Below, in pieces: positions 44,751 through 52,355 of a DNA stretch of 64,000 nucleotides (positions are counted from its first letter, which is position 1; each line of letters begins with the position of its first letter). The position numbers and the translations under genes were made by a program. This stretch comes from Bacteroidales bacterium (GTDB lineage: Bacteria; Bacteroidota; Bacteroidia; Bacteroidales; UBA932): contig JAFRZX010000062.1 of assembly GCA_017442315.1 (NCBI GenBank), forward strand, positions 1 through 64,000, read 5' to 3'. The notes beneath the pieces were generated by a model, which was not told where the DNA came from, searched no databases, and saw only the letters and a list, made by a program, of their open reading frames with translations.

Positions 44751-46892
44751 ATGAAAAAAATTATCAGTACCATCACGACAATGGTTATCCTTTCAGTCTC
44801 AGCATCAGCTGACGAGGGAATGTGGCTTCTACCTCTCATAGAAAAAATGAATGGAAACGCAATGAAGGAGCTTGGTTGCGAACTGACTCCTAAACAGATA
44901 TACGACATCAACAACACTTCTCTCAAAGATGCAATAGTGCAGTTCGGCGGAGGATGTACCGGAGAAATCATCTCAAGCGAAGGACTCCTTGTGACCAATC
45001 ACCACTGCGGATACGGAAATATCCAGAAACTGAGTTCTGTAGAACATGATTATCTGAAAAACGGGTATTGGGCCATGAACCGCAGCGAGGAACTTCCATG
45101 CGAAGGATTGAAGGTGACGTTTCTGGAATCCATGAAAGATGTCACTGCAGTCATTGAAAAGGCTGAAAAAAAAGCCAGGAAAGAATATAAAGACAGCACC
45201 AACATTGAAAGACTCGTTGACAAAGCCATTGATGACGCCGCAGACGAACTCATCAGCAAGGCGAAAAAAAACAATCCTCATTGTTCTGCCAAAGTTGAAT
45301 CCTTCTACAATAAGAATGTCTACTATCTGATTATATATAAGGTATATAAAGATGTACGCTTTGTCGGAGCACCACCTTCAAGCATAGGTAAGTTCGGTGC
45401 AGACACAGATAACTGGATGTGGCCTCGCCACACAGGGGACTTCTCAATGTTCCGCGTGTATAGCGCCCCTGACGGTTCCCCAGCAGAATACTCTCCGGAA
45501 AACGTTCCTCTGAAAGCAAAGAACCACCTGAAGATTTCGCTTGCCGGCGTGCAGGAGGGAGACTACACCATGATCATGGGTTATCCCGGACGCACAACCC
45601 GCTTCCAGACTTCACCGGAACTCAAGAATCAGATCATTACAAATGACATCAGAATTGCTGCCCGCACCATAAGGCAGAACGTGCTTCTTGAAGACATGTT
45701 AGCCGATCCAAAGATAAAGATCCAGTATGCAAGCAAGTATTCGGGATCTTCCAACGGATGGAAAAAATGGCAGGGGATGAAGCTTGCTTTCGACAAGCTG
45801 GATATCATCGGACGCGCCGAACAGGAAGAAAAGGATTTTGCGGAATGGGTGAATTCATCTGAAAAAAGACAGAAGATATACGGTACGGCACTTGAAGACC
45901 TGGCTGCTGCAGCTGCCGCCGGCTTTGAAGAAAGCTGCATATACACATATGCCAACGAGTCTTTGGCCAAAATCGAACTTCTGAGTGCCGGCGCAATGGC
46001 AAACACTTATCTCAACTCCGGACTTAAGGAGGGGCTCGACACTGCTGCCGCACTAAGCCAGATGAACGAAAAGATGGCCGCCTTCTATAAGGATTATTCT
46101 GCATCCACTGACAGAAAGGTTGCAAAAGCAATGATAAAGTTCTACAGAGACAATGTGGACAGCAGATATTATCCTGAAATCGCAGACTTTGCAGATATGG
46201 ATATAGACATGTATGCTGACTCCCTGTTTGACTCCAGCATATTCACCAGTCCGGAAAAGCTTGCAGCTGCAGGTGTAGCTGAAATCAGAAACGACAAGGC
46301 GATGGACTTTCTCGGAGCAGTCAGAAAAAATTTCACCAATCTTTCTCCTGCCATAAAAGAGGGCAACAGATTGACTGCAGCGGCCAGAAAGACCTACACA
46401 GCAGGTCTGCTCGAATGGAAAAAGGGCGAACCTTCATATCCGGACGCTAATTTCACTATGCGTCTTACTTATGGAAAGGTCGGAGGTTATTCTCCTAAAG
46501 ATGCTGTAGTATACAAGCACTATACGACACTAGACGGAGTTATGGAGAAAGAAGATCCGGACAACTGGGAGTTCGTGGTACCGGAAAAACTGAAGGAATT
46601 GTGGACAAACAAGGATTTCGGTCAGTATGCCAATGAAAAAGGAGAGCTGGTGACATGTTTTCTCAGCAATAATGACATCACAGGAGGAAACTCAGGCAGC
46701 CCTATCATGAATTCCCGCGGTGAGCTCATAGGACTTGCTTTCGACGGCAACTGGGAGTCAATGAGCAGCGATGTGATGTTTGAACCTCAGCTCCAGAGAT
46801 GTATCAATGTGGACATACGCTATGTACTGTTTATCGTTGATAAATTCGGTGGGGCAGGATGGCTGCTTGACGAAATGGATATAGTCCGATAG
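44751..46892 (+). CDS. S46-family dipeptidyl-peptidase, DPP7-like
   Basis: The 713-residue protein has a signal peptide (KKIISTITTMVILSVSASADEG) and the S46 pattern: GMWLLP at the mature N-terminus, the catalytic His in LVTNHHCGYG (His85), Asp in WPRHTGDF and Ser in GGNSGSPIMN. These periplasmic enzymes release dipeptides for protein-fermenting Bacteroidota. The residue 18 positions after the catalytic Ser separates the two types: Arg in DPP11 (acidic P1), Gly in DPP7 (hydrophobic P1). It is Gly here (AFDGNWE), which favours DPP7. An ATG at 44721 would add ten residues ahead of the signal peptide. Confidence 0.92.
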   Translation: MKKIISTITTMVILSVSASADEGMWLLPLIEKMNGNAMKELGCELTPKQIYDINNTSLKDAIVQFGGGCTGEIISSEGLLVTNHHCGYGNIQKLSSVEHDYLKNGYWAMNRSEELPCEGLKVTFLESMKDVTAVIEKAEKKARKEYKDSTNIERLVDKAIDDAADELISKAKKNNPHCSAKVESFYNKNVYYLIIYKVYKDVRFVGAPPSSIGKFGADTDNWMWPRHTGDFSMFRVYSAPDGSPAEYSPENVPLKAKNHLKISLAGVQEGDYTMIMGYPGRTTRFQTSPELKNQIITNDIRIAARTIRQNVLLEDMLADPKIKIQYASKYSGSSNGWKKWQGMKLAFDKLDIIGRAEQEEKDFAEWVNSSEKRQKIYGTALEDLAAAAAAGFEESCIYTYANESLAKIELLSAGAMANTYLNSGLKEGLDTAAALSQMNEKMAAFYKDYSASTDRKVAKAMIKFYRDNVDSRYYPEIADFADMDIDMYADSLFDSSIFTSPEKLAAAGVAEIRNDKAMDFLGAVRKNFTNLSPAIKEGNRLTAAARKTYTAGLLEWKKGEPSYPDANFTMRLTYGKVGGYSPKDAVVYKHYTTLDGVMEKEDPDNWEFVVPEKLKELWTNKDFGQYANEKGELVTCFLSNNDITGGNSGSPIMNSRGELIGLAFDGNWESMSSDVMFEPQLQRCINVDIRYVLFIVDKFGGAGWLLDEMDIVR

Positions 46893-46967
46893 ATTGCCTG
46901 GAACGGAATACATATATCGGGAAAGAACGAAGTTCCGATGTGAGGATATATAATAATTGCATAAGTT

Positions 46968-48035
46968 ATGACAGATATAAACAATGTAAAGGAATGGCTT
47001 CAGGAAGTGGAGCACCCGGCAAAAGGCGACAAGAACATAGTGGAGCTGGGAATGGTTGAGAACGTGGAGATTGCAGACGGCAGCATAACCGTGACATTGG
47101 CTTTTTCCAAACATCGTGATCCTCTTGCAGAATATCTGATCGGCAGTTCAAAGGCTGCCATCATAAGAAACGCCCCGGAAGGGACTAAGGTGGAAGTCAA
47201 GACTGTCATCAAAGATGAGGCACCTAAAAAGAAACCTGGCCTGGACCTGGGATTTGAAGAAATTGCCGGTGTAAAGCATATCATAGGCATCGCATCCGGG
47301 AAAGGTGGAGTCGGGAAATCTACTGTTTCAGTGAATCTGGCCGTAGCTCTGTCACGCCTCGGATATAAGGTAGGGCTTGCGGATGCAGATGTATACGGTC
47401 CATCCGTACCGAAGATGACAGGAACGGAAGGATTCATGCCGGACGCTTTTCTGGACGGAGAGAAAGAAGTCATCATGCCTCTTGAAAAATACGGAGTGAA
47501 GTGGATGTCAATCGGATATTTCGCCAAACCGGAACAGGCCCTTATCTGGCGAGGCCCGATGGCATGCAATGCCTTGAAGCAGATGATACTTCAGGTACGC
47601 TGGGGAGAGCTGGACTTCCTTCTTATCGATATGCCTCCCGGAACAGGAGACATACACATAAGCCTTGTACACGACATTCCACTGGAAGGAGCTGCAATAG
47701 TCAGCACACCTCAGGATGTTGCGCTTGCCGATGTCGAGAAGGGTGTGAACATGTTCCGTAATGAAAGCGTGAACAAGCCGATATTCGGACTTGTAGAGAA
47801 TATGGCGTGGTTTACACCTGCAGAGCACCCTGACGAAAAATACTACATTTTCGGTAAAGGAGGCGGCATTCGCATGGCAGAAAAATACAGCATTCCATTG
47901 CTCGGTCAGATTCCTATAGTGCAGAGCATACGTGAAGGCGGTGACAATGGGGAACCTGTAGCTCTATCATCACGTCCGGATGGTCTTGCTTTCATCTCTC
48001 TTGCTGAAAAGCTGGCACAACAGTGCATAAGGTAA
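46968..48035 (+). CDS. Mrp/ApbC-family iron-sulfur carrier ATPase
   Basis: It is a P-loop NTPase involved in moving iron-sulfur clusters. The 355-residue protein begins with a MIP18-like domain (about 1-82; NVKEWLQEVEHPAKG is a variant of the usual start). The deviant Walker A GKGGVGKST follows at 111-119, then ADADVYGPSVPKMTG, IDMPPGTGDIH and QDVALADVEKG. The CxxC pair that binds the cluster in E. coli-type members is missing: the region after ENMAWFT has PAEHPDEKYYIFG. The gene has no clear operon partners; 75 bp separate it from the peptidase. Confidence 0.92.
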   Translation: MTDINNVKEWLQEVEHPAKGDKNIVELGMVENVEIADGSITVTLAFSKHRDPLAEYLIGSSKAAIIRNAPEGTKVEVKTVIKDEAPKKKPGLDLGFEEIAGVKHIIGIASGKGGVGKSTVSVNLAVALSRLGYKVGLADADVYGPSVPKMTGTEGFMPDAFLDGEKEVIMPLEKYGVKWMSIGYFAKPEQALIWRGPMACNALKQMILQVRWGELDFLLIDMPPGTGDIHISLVHDIPLEGAAIVSTPQDVALADVEKGVNMFRNESVNKPIFGLVENMAWFTPAEHPDEKYYIFGKGGGIRMAEKYSIPLLGQIPIVQSIREGGDNGEPVALSSRPDGLAFISLAEKLAQQCIR

Positions 48036-48047
48036 TGACATATTACA

Positions 48048-48275
48048 AGAATATCTCCATCCGTTCCATAGGAGCATTTTTGTCTTCTCCGCAACTGCTG
48101 ACACTGACTTTTCCAATCTGACAGGGCTTTTATGCGAGTCGTCAGAACCTGTAATACGTATGCGCTTTAAAGCATTGATGGATGAGGGATGAATATGAGT
48201 GCCGGACTGAGGACCGAATGCATCCGGATCTGCTTCTTGAAGATGAAGCCTTCCGTGTCCTCGATGCGCACAGTC
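48048..48275 (-). pseudogene. Mosaic scrap of the 61-62 kb lipoprotein genes
   Basis: Four consecutive blocks match, in order and orientation, parts of the region 61.26-62.28 kb. These are 48048-48080 to 61265-61298, 48082-48141 to 61338-61397, 48142-48230 to 61563-61651 and 48224-48275 to 62226-62277. The first three belong to the DUF4377/YD lipoprotein gene, the last to the 3' end of the gene upstream of it (62208-63008). The last two blocks share CCGGATC at their joint. It looks like a dead copy of a two-gene unit reduced by internal deletions from about 1010 to 228 bp. It abuts the stop codon of the YfhO gene. Confidence 0.8.
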
Positions 48276-48280
48276 TGGGT

Positions 48281-50932
48281 TCAAGCCTTGAAACGACTGA
48301 TGAGCATAAAGGCCGCTGAAGCAACAAGCAGAAGGATGAGCATGATTGAACTTGCACGTGAAATGTTTTCGCCAAGGCTGTACGAGTCAGGCTCGAAACG
48401 CATAATGAGTTCACCTTGACCTTCCGGAACTACGGCTCCACGAAGTATCCAGTCTGCACGGAAAAGTTCTATGCTCCTGCCTTCAGGAGTAGGCTGATAA
48501 TGTCCGTTGTCTACATTACCATACTTCCCGACTGGTTCAATCCAGGCTTTCCATCCTTTCGGATAATAGATCTCACTGAAAACAGCAGCTCTTTCGCCCG
48601 TAGTGTCGAAACGGTAACGCAATTCATTGGGAGCATAGTATGTCAGATCAATAGTATCTGAATCAACATCATCCGTCTTATCCTGTACGGCATGCTCTCT
48701 CGCCCAGGCGAAATCCTCACCTATGACTGCTGTGGTACGAAGATCAGTACTGCCTAAAAGGGCAATTTCCTCATCAGGACTCTTCGCCGACAGCGCATCC
48801 GAAACAAACCAGCAATTTCCCATTGCATTTACATTCATCACCGGTGGATACTCGCCTCCAAGTATGATATATTTTCCGTTTAACAAAGATGTTATCTTCA
48901 GTTCCGGAAGATTATCCTCAACCTCCTGCACAGTGGCTGCATCCCCCACAACCTTATATATTTTTCTTATCTCTGAAGCAAGATATCTTTCTATAAGATC
49001 CTGATAGCGTTGAAGTTTAACAGGACTGTAACCTCCGATTGTCTTATGATGATAGCTTGGAATAGAACTATTGAATGTATTCACACTGATATCCAGGACC
49101 CTGAAATCGGAGTCTGTGTCCTCAAGAATGATTTCATCGACAGGACGAGGCTCGTACTGAGATGAAAAATCCTTTCTGGTAACGAAATGTTCTTTGTTGA
49201 GATATCTTTTACCGAGGAAGCCCAGATCACATATAACAAGAATCACTACAGCAAAGGTCACAATATGCATTCTTCCTTTCAACACAAAAGACCCTTCTTT
49301 CCCGACTGCATCATATTTCGGAGTACGGAATGCCCATATCAACAAGGCAAAAACCGCCGTTATCAGCATCATGGAACGCATTGCATCCTTTTTCAAAAGC
49401 ATCTGTCTGTCTGCTGCGAGGGCATCCACAAGCACTTCCGGCTGTCCGGCATCTGATGCTCCAGTGAAAGTGCCGGCAATCCCAGGCATCAGAATGCAGA
49501 GCAGACAGAAACCTGCCGTAAGCGCATACGCAATGCTTCCGTATTTTAAGAAATCCTTTTTGGAATAATATTCCTTTGTGATTCTGTCAAGCACAAGAAA
49601 GCCAAGCAAAGGCAAAGTCACCTGAAGAACGACAAGTGCCATGGATACCGTTCTGAATTTATTGTAGAACGGAACATAGTCAAACCACAGCCTGGTAAAC
49701 CACATGAAATGATTGCCCCAGGCAAGCATCACTGCAATCATTGTAGCTGCAAGCATCCACCATTTTTCCCTTCCTTTGCACATGAGCAGTCCAAGAACGA
49801 AAAGAAAAACCGTTATGGCTCCCATGTACATCGGTCCGGCAGTGAATGGCTGAGGTCCCCAATACAGAGGCATATGCTTAAGAGTCTGCTTAAGGTTGGG
49901 CTGTCCGGCCCTCTTCAACAGACGTCCAGTCTGGGAATCAACGTCCAGCTCTCCCGAAGATGCTCCCCCGTTAAAATTGGGAATCAGGAGGTTAGGCATC
50001 TCTTCTATTCCATATGACCACGCCGTCGCATAGTCCAGATCAAGACCCTTGTCATTATGACTTTCACTGTCTGCCGCAAGTTCAGATCCGCCCCTCATGG
50101 TATAAGGTGTGTATTCGTATGTCGGGATAAGCTTGTTTGCATTAGTAGCGATACCGATGCATCCGACCACAAGCAGCAGCGCAGAGGCTGCAAAGAATCT
50201 TCCCAACATCGCTCTCTTTTTTTTGTCTACAGATAAGCTTATAAGAAGGGCTGCAGCATATACGAATATGACAATAGCGAGATAATAGGTTATCTGGATA
50301 TGGTTTGCCTTTATCTGCATGCTCAGTGCAAATGCAAACAACACACTTCCAAGGATAGTTTCAGGAAGCCATTTCTTCCATCCTCTCTGATTTTCGCGGA
50401 GCGAGTCAGACAGATTCCCCAATGCAGCCTTGTATGTGAATACTATTCCTGCAAGCACCCATGGAAAATAGGCGATTGCCTGCATCTTTGTATTATGCCC
50501 GACCTGTATTATCTGCATGTTATATGAACAGAATGCAACAGCAATTGCTCCTGCAATCGAGGTCATCGTACCCATTCCCATGGAAAGCATGAGCAGGAAT
50601 GCACCAACCAGAGTTATGAAAAGATAGCTTGCCGGCCTGCGTCCGGAAAGCAGCAGATCGTATATTGCTTTTGTCCAGTCTCCGTCAAAATCATCTATCA
50701 TGGCCGTCGTGGGCATTCCTCCGAACATTGAATTCGTCCAGGCGGTAGGATCTTCCGGATGACTCTGATTATGAGACACAGCCTCCTGTGCCATGCCCTT
50801 CCAGCTTGATATGTCGCTCTGATTGACTATCTTTCCACTTAACACCTGAGGAACGAATCCATATGCGATTACCGCAAACAGAATGATTATACCGATGTAG
50901 GATGCTGTTTTTCTGATGACGTCCTTATGCAT
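48281..50932 (-). CDS. YfhO-family polytopic membrane protein
   Basis: The 883-residue protein has many hydrophobic segments in its first 560 residues (for example ASYIGIIILFAVIAYGF and YLFITLVGAFLLMLSM), followed by a soluble part of about 250 residues and one last helix (SIMLILLLVASAAFMLI). The YfhO family is related to membrane glycosyltransferases of the GT-C type and is linked to glycosylation of envelope polymers in Gram-positive bacteria. The N-terminal pattern NQSDISSWKGMAQEAVSHNQ is common in Bacteroidota members. It overlaps the upstream glycosyltransferase gene by 8 bp, so the two are co-translated. Confidence 0.85.
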   Translation of the reverse strand: MHKDVIRKTASYIGIIILFAVIAYGFVPQVLSGKIVNQSDISSWKGMAQEAVSHNQSHPEDPTAWTNSMFGGMPTTAMIDDFDGDWTKAIYDLLLSGRRPASYLFITLVGAFLLMLSMGMGTMTSIAGAIAVAFCSYNMQIIQVGHNTKMQAIAYFPWVLAGIVFTYKAALGNLSDSLRENQRGWKKWLPETILGSVLFAFALSMQIKANHIQITYYLAIVIFVYAAALLISLSVDKKKRAMLGRFFAASALLLVVGCIGIATNANKLIPTYEYTPYTMRGGSELAADSESHNDKGLDLDYATAWSYGIEEMPNLLIPNFNGGASSGELDVDSQTGRLLKRAGQPNLKQTLKHMPLYWGPQPFTAGPMYMGAITVFLFVLGLLMCKGREKWWMLAATMIAVMLAWGNHFMWFTRLWFDYVPFYNKFRTVSMALVVLQVTLPLLGFLVLDRITKEYYSKKDFLKYGSIAYALTAGFCLLCILMPGIAGTFTGASDAGQPEVLVDALAADRQMLLKKDAMRSMMLITAVFALLIWAFRTPKYDAVGKEGSFVLKGRMHIVTFAVVILVICDLGFLGKRYLNKEHFVTRKDFSSQYEPRPVDEIILEDTDSDFRVLDISVNTFNSSIPSYHHKTIGGYSPVKLQRYQDLIERYLASEIRKIYKVVGDAATVQEVEDNLPELKITSLLNGKYIILGGEYPPVMNVNAMGNCWFVSDALSAKSPDEEIALLGSTDLRTTAVIGEDFAWAREHAVQDKTDDVDSDTIDLTYYAPNELRYRFDTTGERAAVFSEIYYPKGWKAWIEPVGKYGNVDNGHYQPTPEGRSIELFRADWILRGAVVPEGQGELIMRFEPDSYSLGENISRASSIMLILLLVASAAFMLISRFKA

Positions 50933-52265
50933 GTCTTCTGGATTTTTTATCTGATATGATTCTATTGAAAAGTCCGGCCATTTCTATTGCCAGATGCTGT
51001 CTTGTAAATTGTGAAATATCCGCATCTTCCACTGTAAGTTCACCTTTGAGGTGACGTTCCCAGAGAATATCTATGGCACGTGATATGGAATCCCTGTCTT
51101 CCCAATCAAGGACAATACCGGTCTTGGTCCTGTTGAGAATCATGGACATGGCTCCATCAGGTTGCCCTATACCTAGAACCGGCCTCCAGGATGCCATGTA
51201 TTCAAAAAGCTTACCCGGAAGCACCGCTTTATATTCCGGTTCCTTTCTGAGAGGCAGTATCAGAAAGGATGCCTTCCTTTGCAGTTCAATTGCAACAGCA
51301 TGCGGCTGATAACCCATGTCACACAGGTTGTCTCCTAATCCGACGGACCTTATTGCTTCTATTATTTCTTTGTCATTCTTGCCTACCAGCTTGATTGCAA
51401 GAAGTTTTCTGAAAGTCTCGTCCGTCCTTGCTTTTTCGGCAAGCACATCCCACAGCATTGTCGGATTTCCATCAGCGGCAAAAAGTCCGGTATGGGTTAT
51501 AACGAATGGTGCCGACGGTCCTCCCGCTGCCTCACTCACCTTGTCTTCCGCAAAATCACATTCATCGAATCCGTTTGTTATAAGTTCAACCGGGGTCTGC
51601 GTCATAGCCTGAAATTCCTGCTGCACAAGAGGAGATACAGCAACAACAGCGGTAGCACTGTCAAGAACCTTTCTTTCCATCTTCTTGTGCCATCTTTCAG
51701 TAAAGGCCGTCATAGAAAGATGCTTGAAATAAAATATTTTTGTCCATGGGTCACGGAAATCCGCGATCCATGGTAGTCCTGTCTCCTGTGAGAGCTTCAT
51801 ACCGATAATATGCATGGTCTGCGGTGGCCCGGTACTAACAATCAGATCCACAGGGTGTTCCTTCAGGTATTTCTTAAGGAACCTGACAGAAGGCCTTATC
51901 CAAAGGCAACGGGGATCCGGACGGAAAAGATTCCCCCTTATCCACATTGCAGCCTTTTGCAGCACTGATTTTTCCTGTGCATTCACAGGATTCACTTCCA
52001 CAGCTTCCCTGCTATGTCCTGATCTGCGGAGAATTCTCTTATAGAGTGCATATGGTTCCAGGATTCTCGTCTTAATGATTTCCGCCTCTGCAGGCACTTC
52101 TGCTTCCAACGAAGAATCGACTGCCAGTTGTTCCGGATTTTCCGGGGTATATATGACAGGCTGCCATCCAAGGGACGGCAGATATTTGGCAAACTTGACC
52201 CAACGTTGAACACCCGAACCACCAGTAGGAGGCCAATAATATGATATGATCAGTACCCGTTTCAT
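50925..52265 (-). CDS. Group 1 glycosyltransferase (GT4-like)
   Basis: The 446-residue protein starts MKRVLIISYYWPPTGGSGVQ, the glycine-rich acceptor-side loop of GT-B enzymes. It continues with VSTGPPQTMHIIG, WIADFRDPW and AVSPLVQQEF, then the donor-side KLFEYMASWRPVLGIGQPDG, typical of GT4-type transferases. The frame is open for another 102 codons, but the ATG at 52265 gives the family N-terminus and lies just after a -7 element. The product would add a sugar to a surface glycan or lipid; donor and acceptor are unknown. YfhO follows with an 8-bp overlap. Confidence 0.88.
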   Translation of the reverse strand: MKRVLIISYYWPPTGGSGVQRWVKFAKYLPSLGWQPVIYTPENPEQLAVDSSLEAEVPAEAEIIKTRILEPYALYKRILRRSGHSREAVEVNPVNAQEKSVLQKAAMWIRGNLFRPDPRCLWIRPSVRFLKKYLKEHPVDLIVSTGPPQTMHIIGMKLSQETGLPWIADFRDPWTKIFYFKHLSMTAFTERWHKKMERKVLDSATAVVAVSPLVQQEFQAMTQTPVELITNGFDECDFAEDKVSEAAGGPSAPFVITHTGLFAADGNPTMLWDVLAEKARTDETFRKLLAIKLVGKNDKEIIEAIRSVGLGDNLCDMGYQPHAVAIELQRKASFLILPLRKEPEYKAVLPGKLFEYMASWRPVLGIGQPDGAMSMILNRTKTGIVLDWEDRDSISRAIDILWERHLKGELTVEDADISQFTRQHLAIEMAGLFNRIISDKKSRRHA

Positions 52266-52274
52266 AAAATCTTC

Positions 52275-52312
52275 CAAATTTAGAAAATAATCATGAGAAT
52301 TTGGTAAATTTG
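52275..52312. promoter_or_regulatory. Divergent -7 elements for the glycosyltransferase (minus) and mutS (plus)
   Basis: TAAATTTG occurs on both strands: 52282-52275 facing the glycosyltransferase and 52305-52312 facing mutS, 22 bp apart. The minus-strand element ends 10 bp before the glycosyltransferase ATG, so that transcript has a very short leader or none. Confidence 0.55.
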
Positions 52313-52355
52313 CACGATATGCATGCGAAAAACGCATTTGATAAAACAAAAATCT

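Noticed and set aside
48036-48280. Plus-strand 76-codon frame covering the scrap and the yfhO 3' end
   Set aside because: The sequence is explained by homology to minus-strand genes at 61-62 kb, and the frame runs antisense into yfhO.
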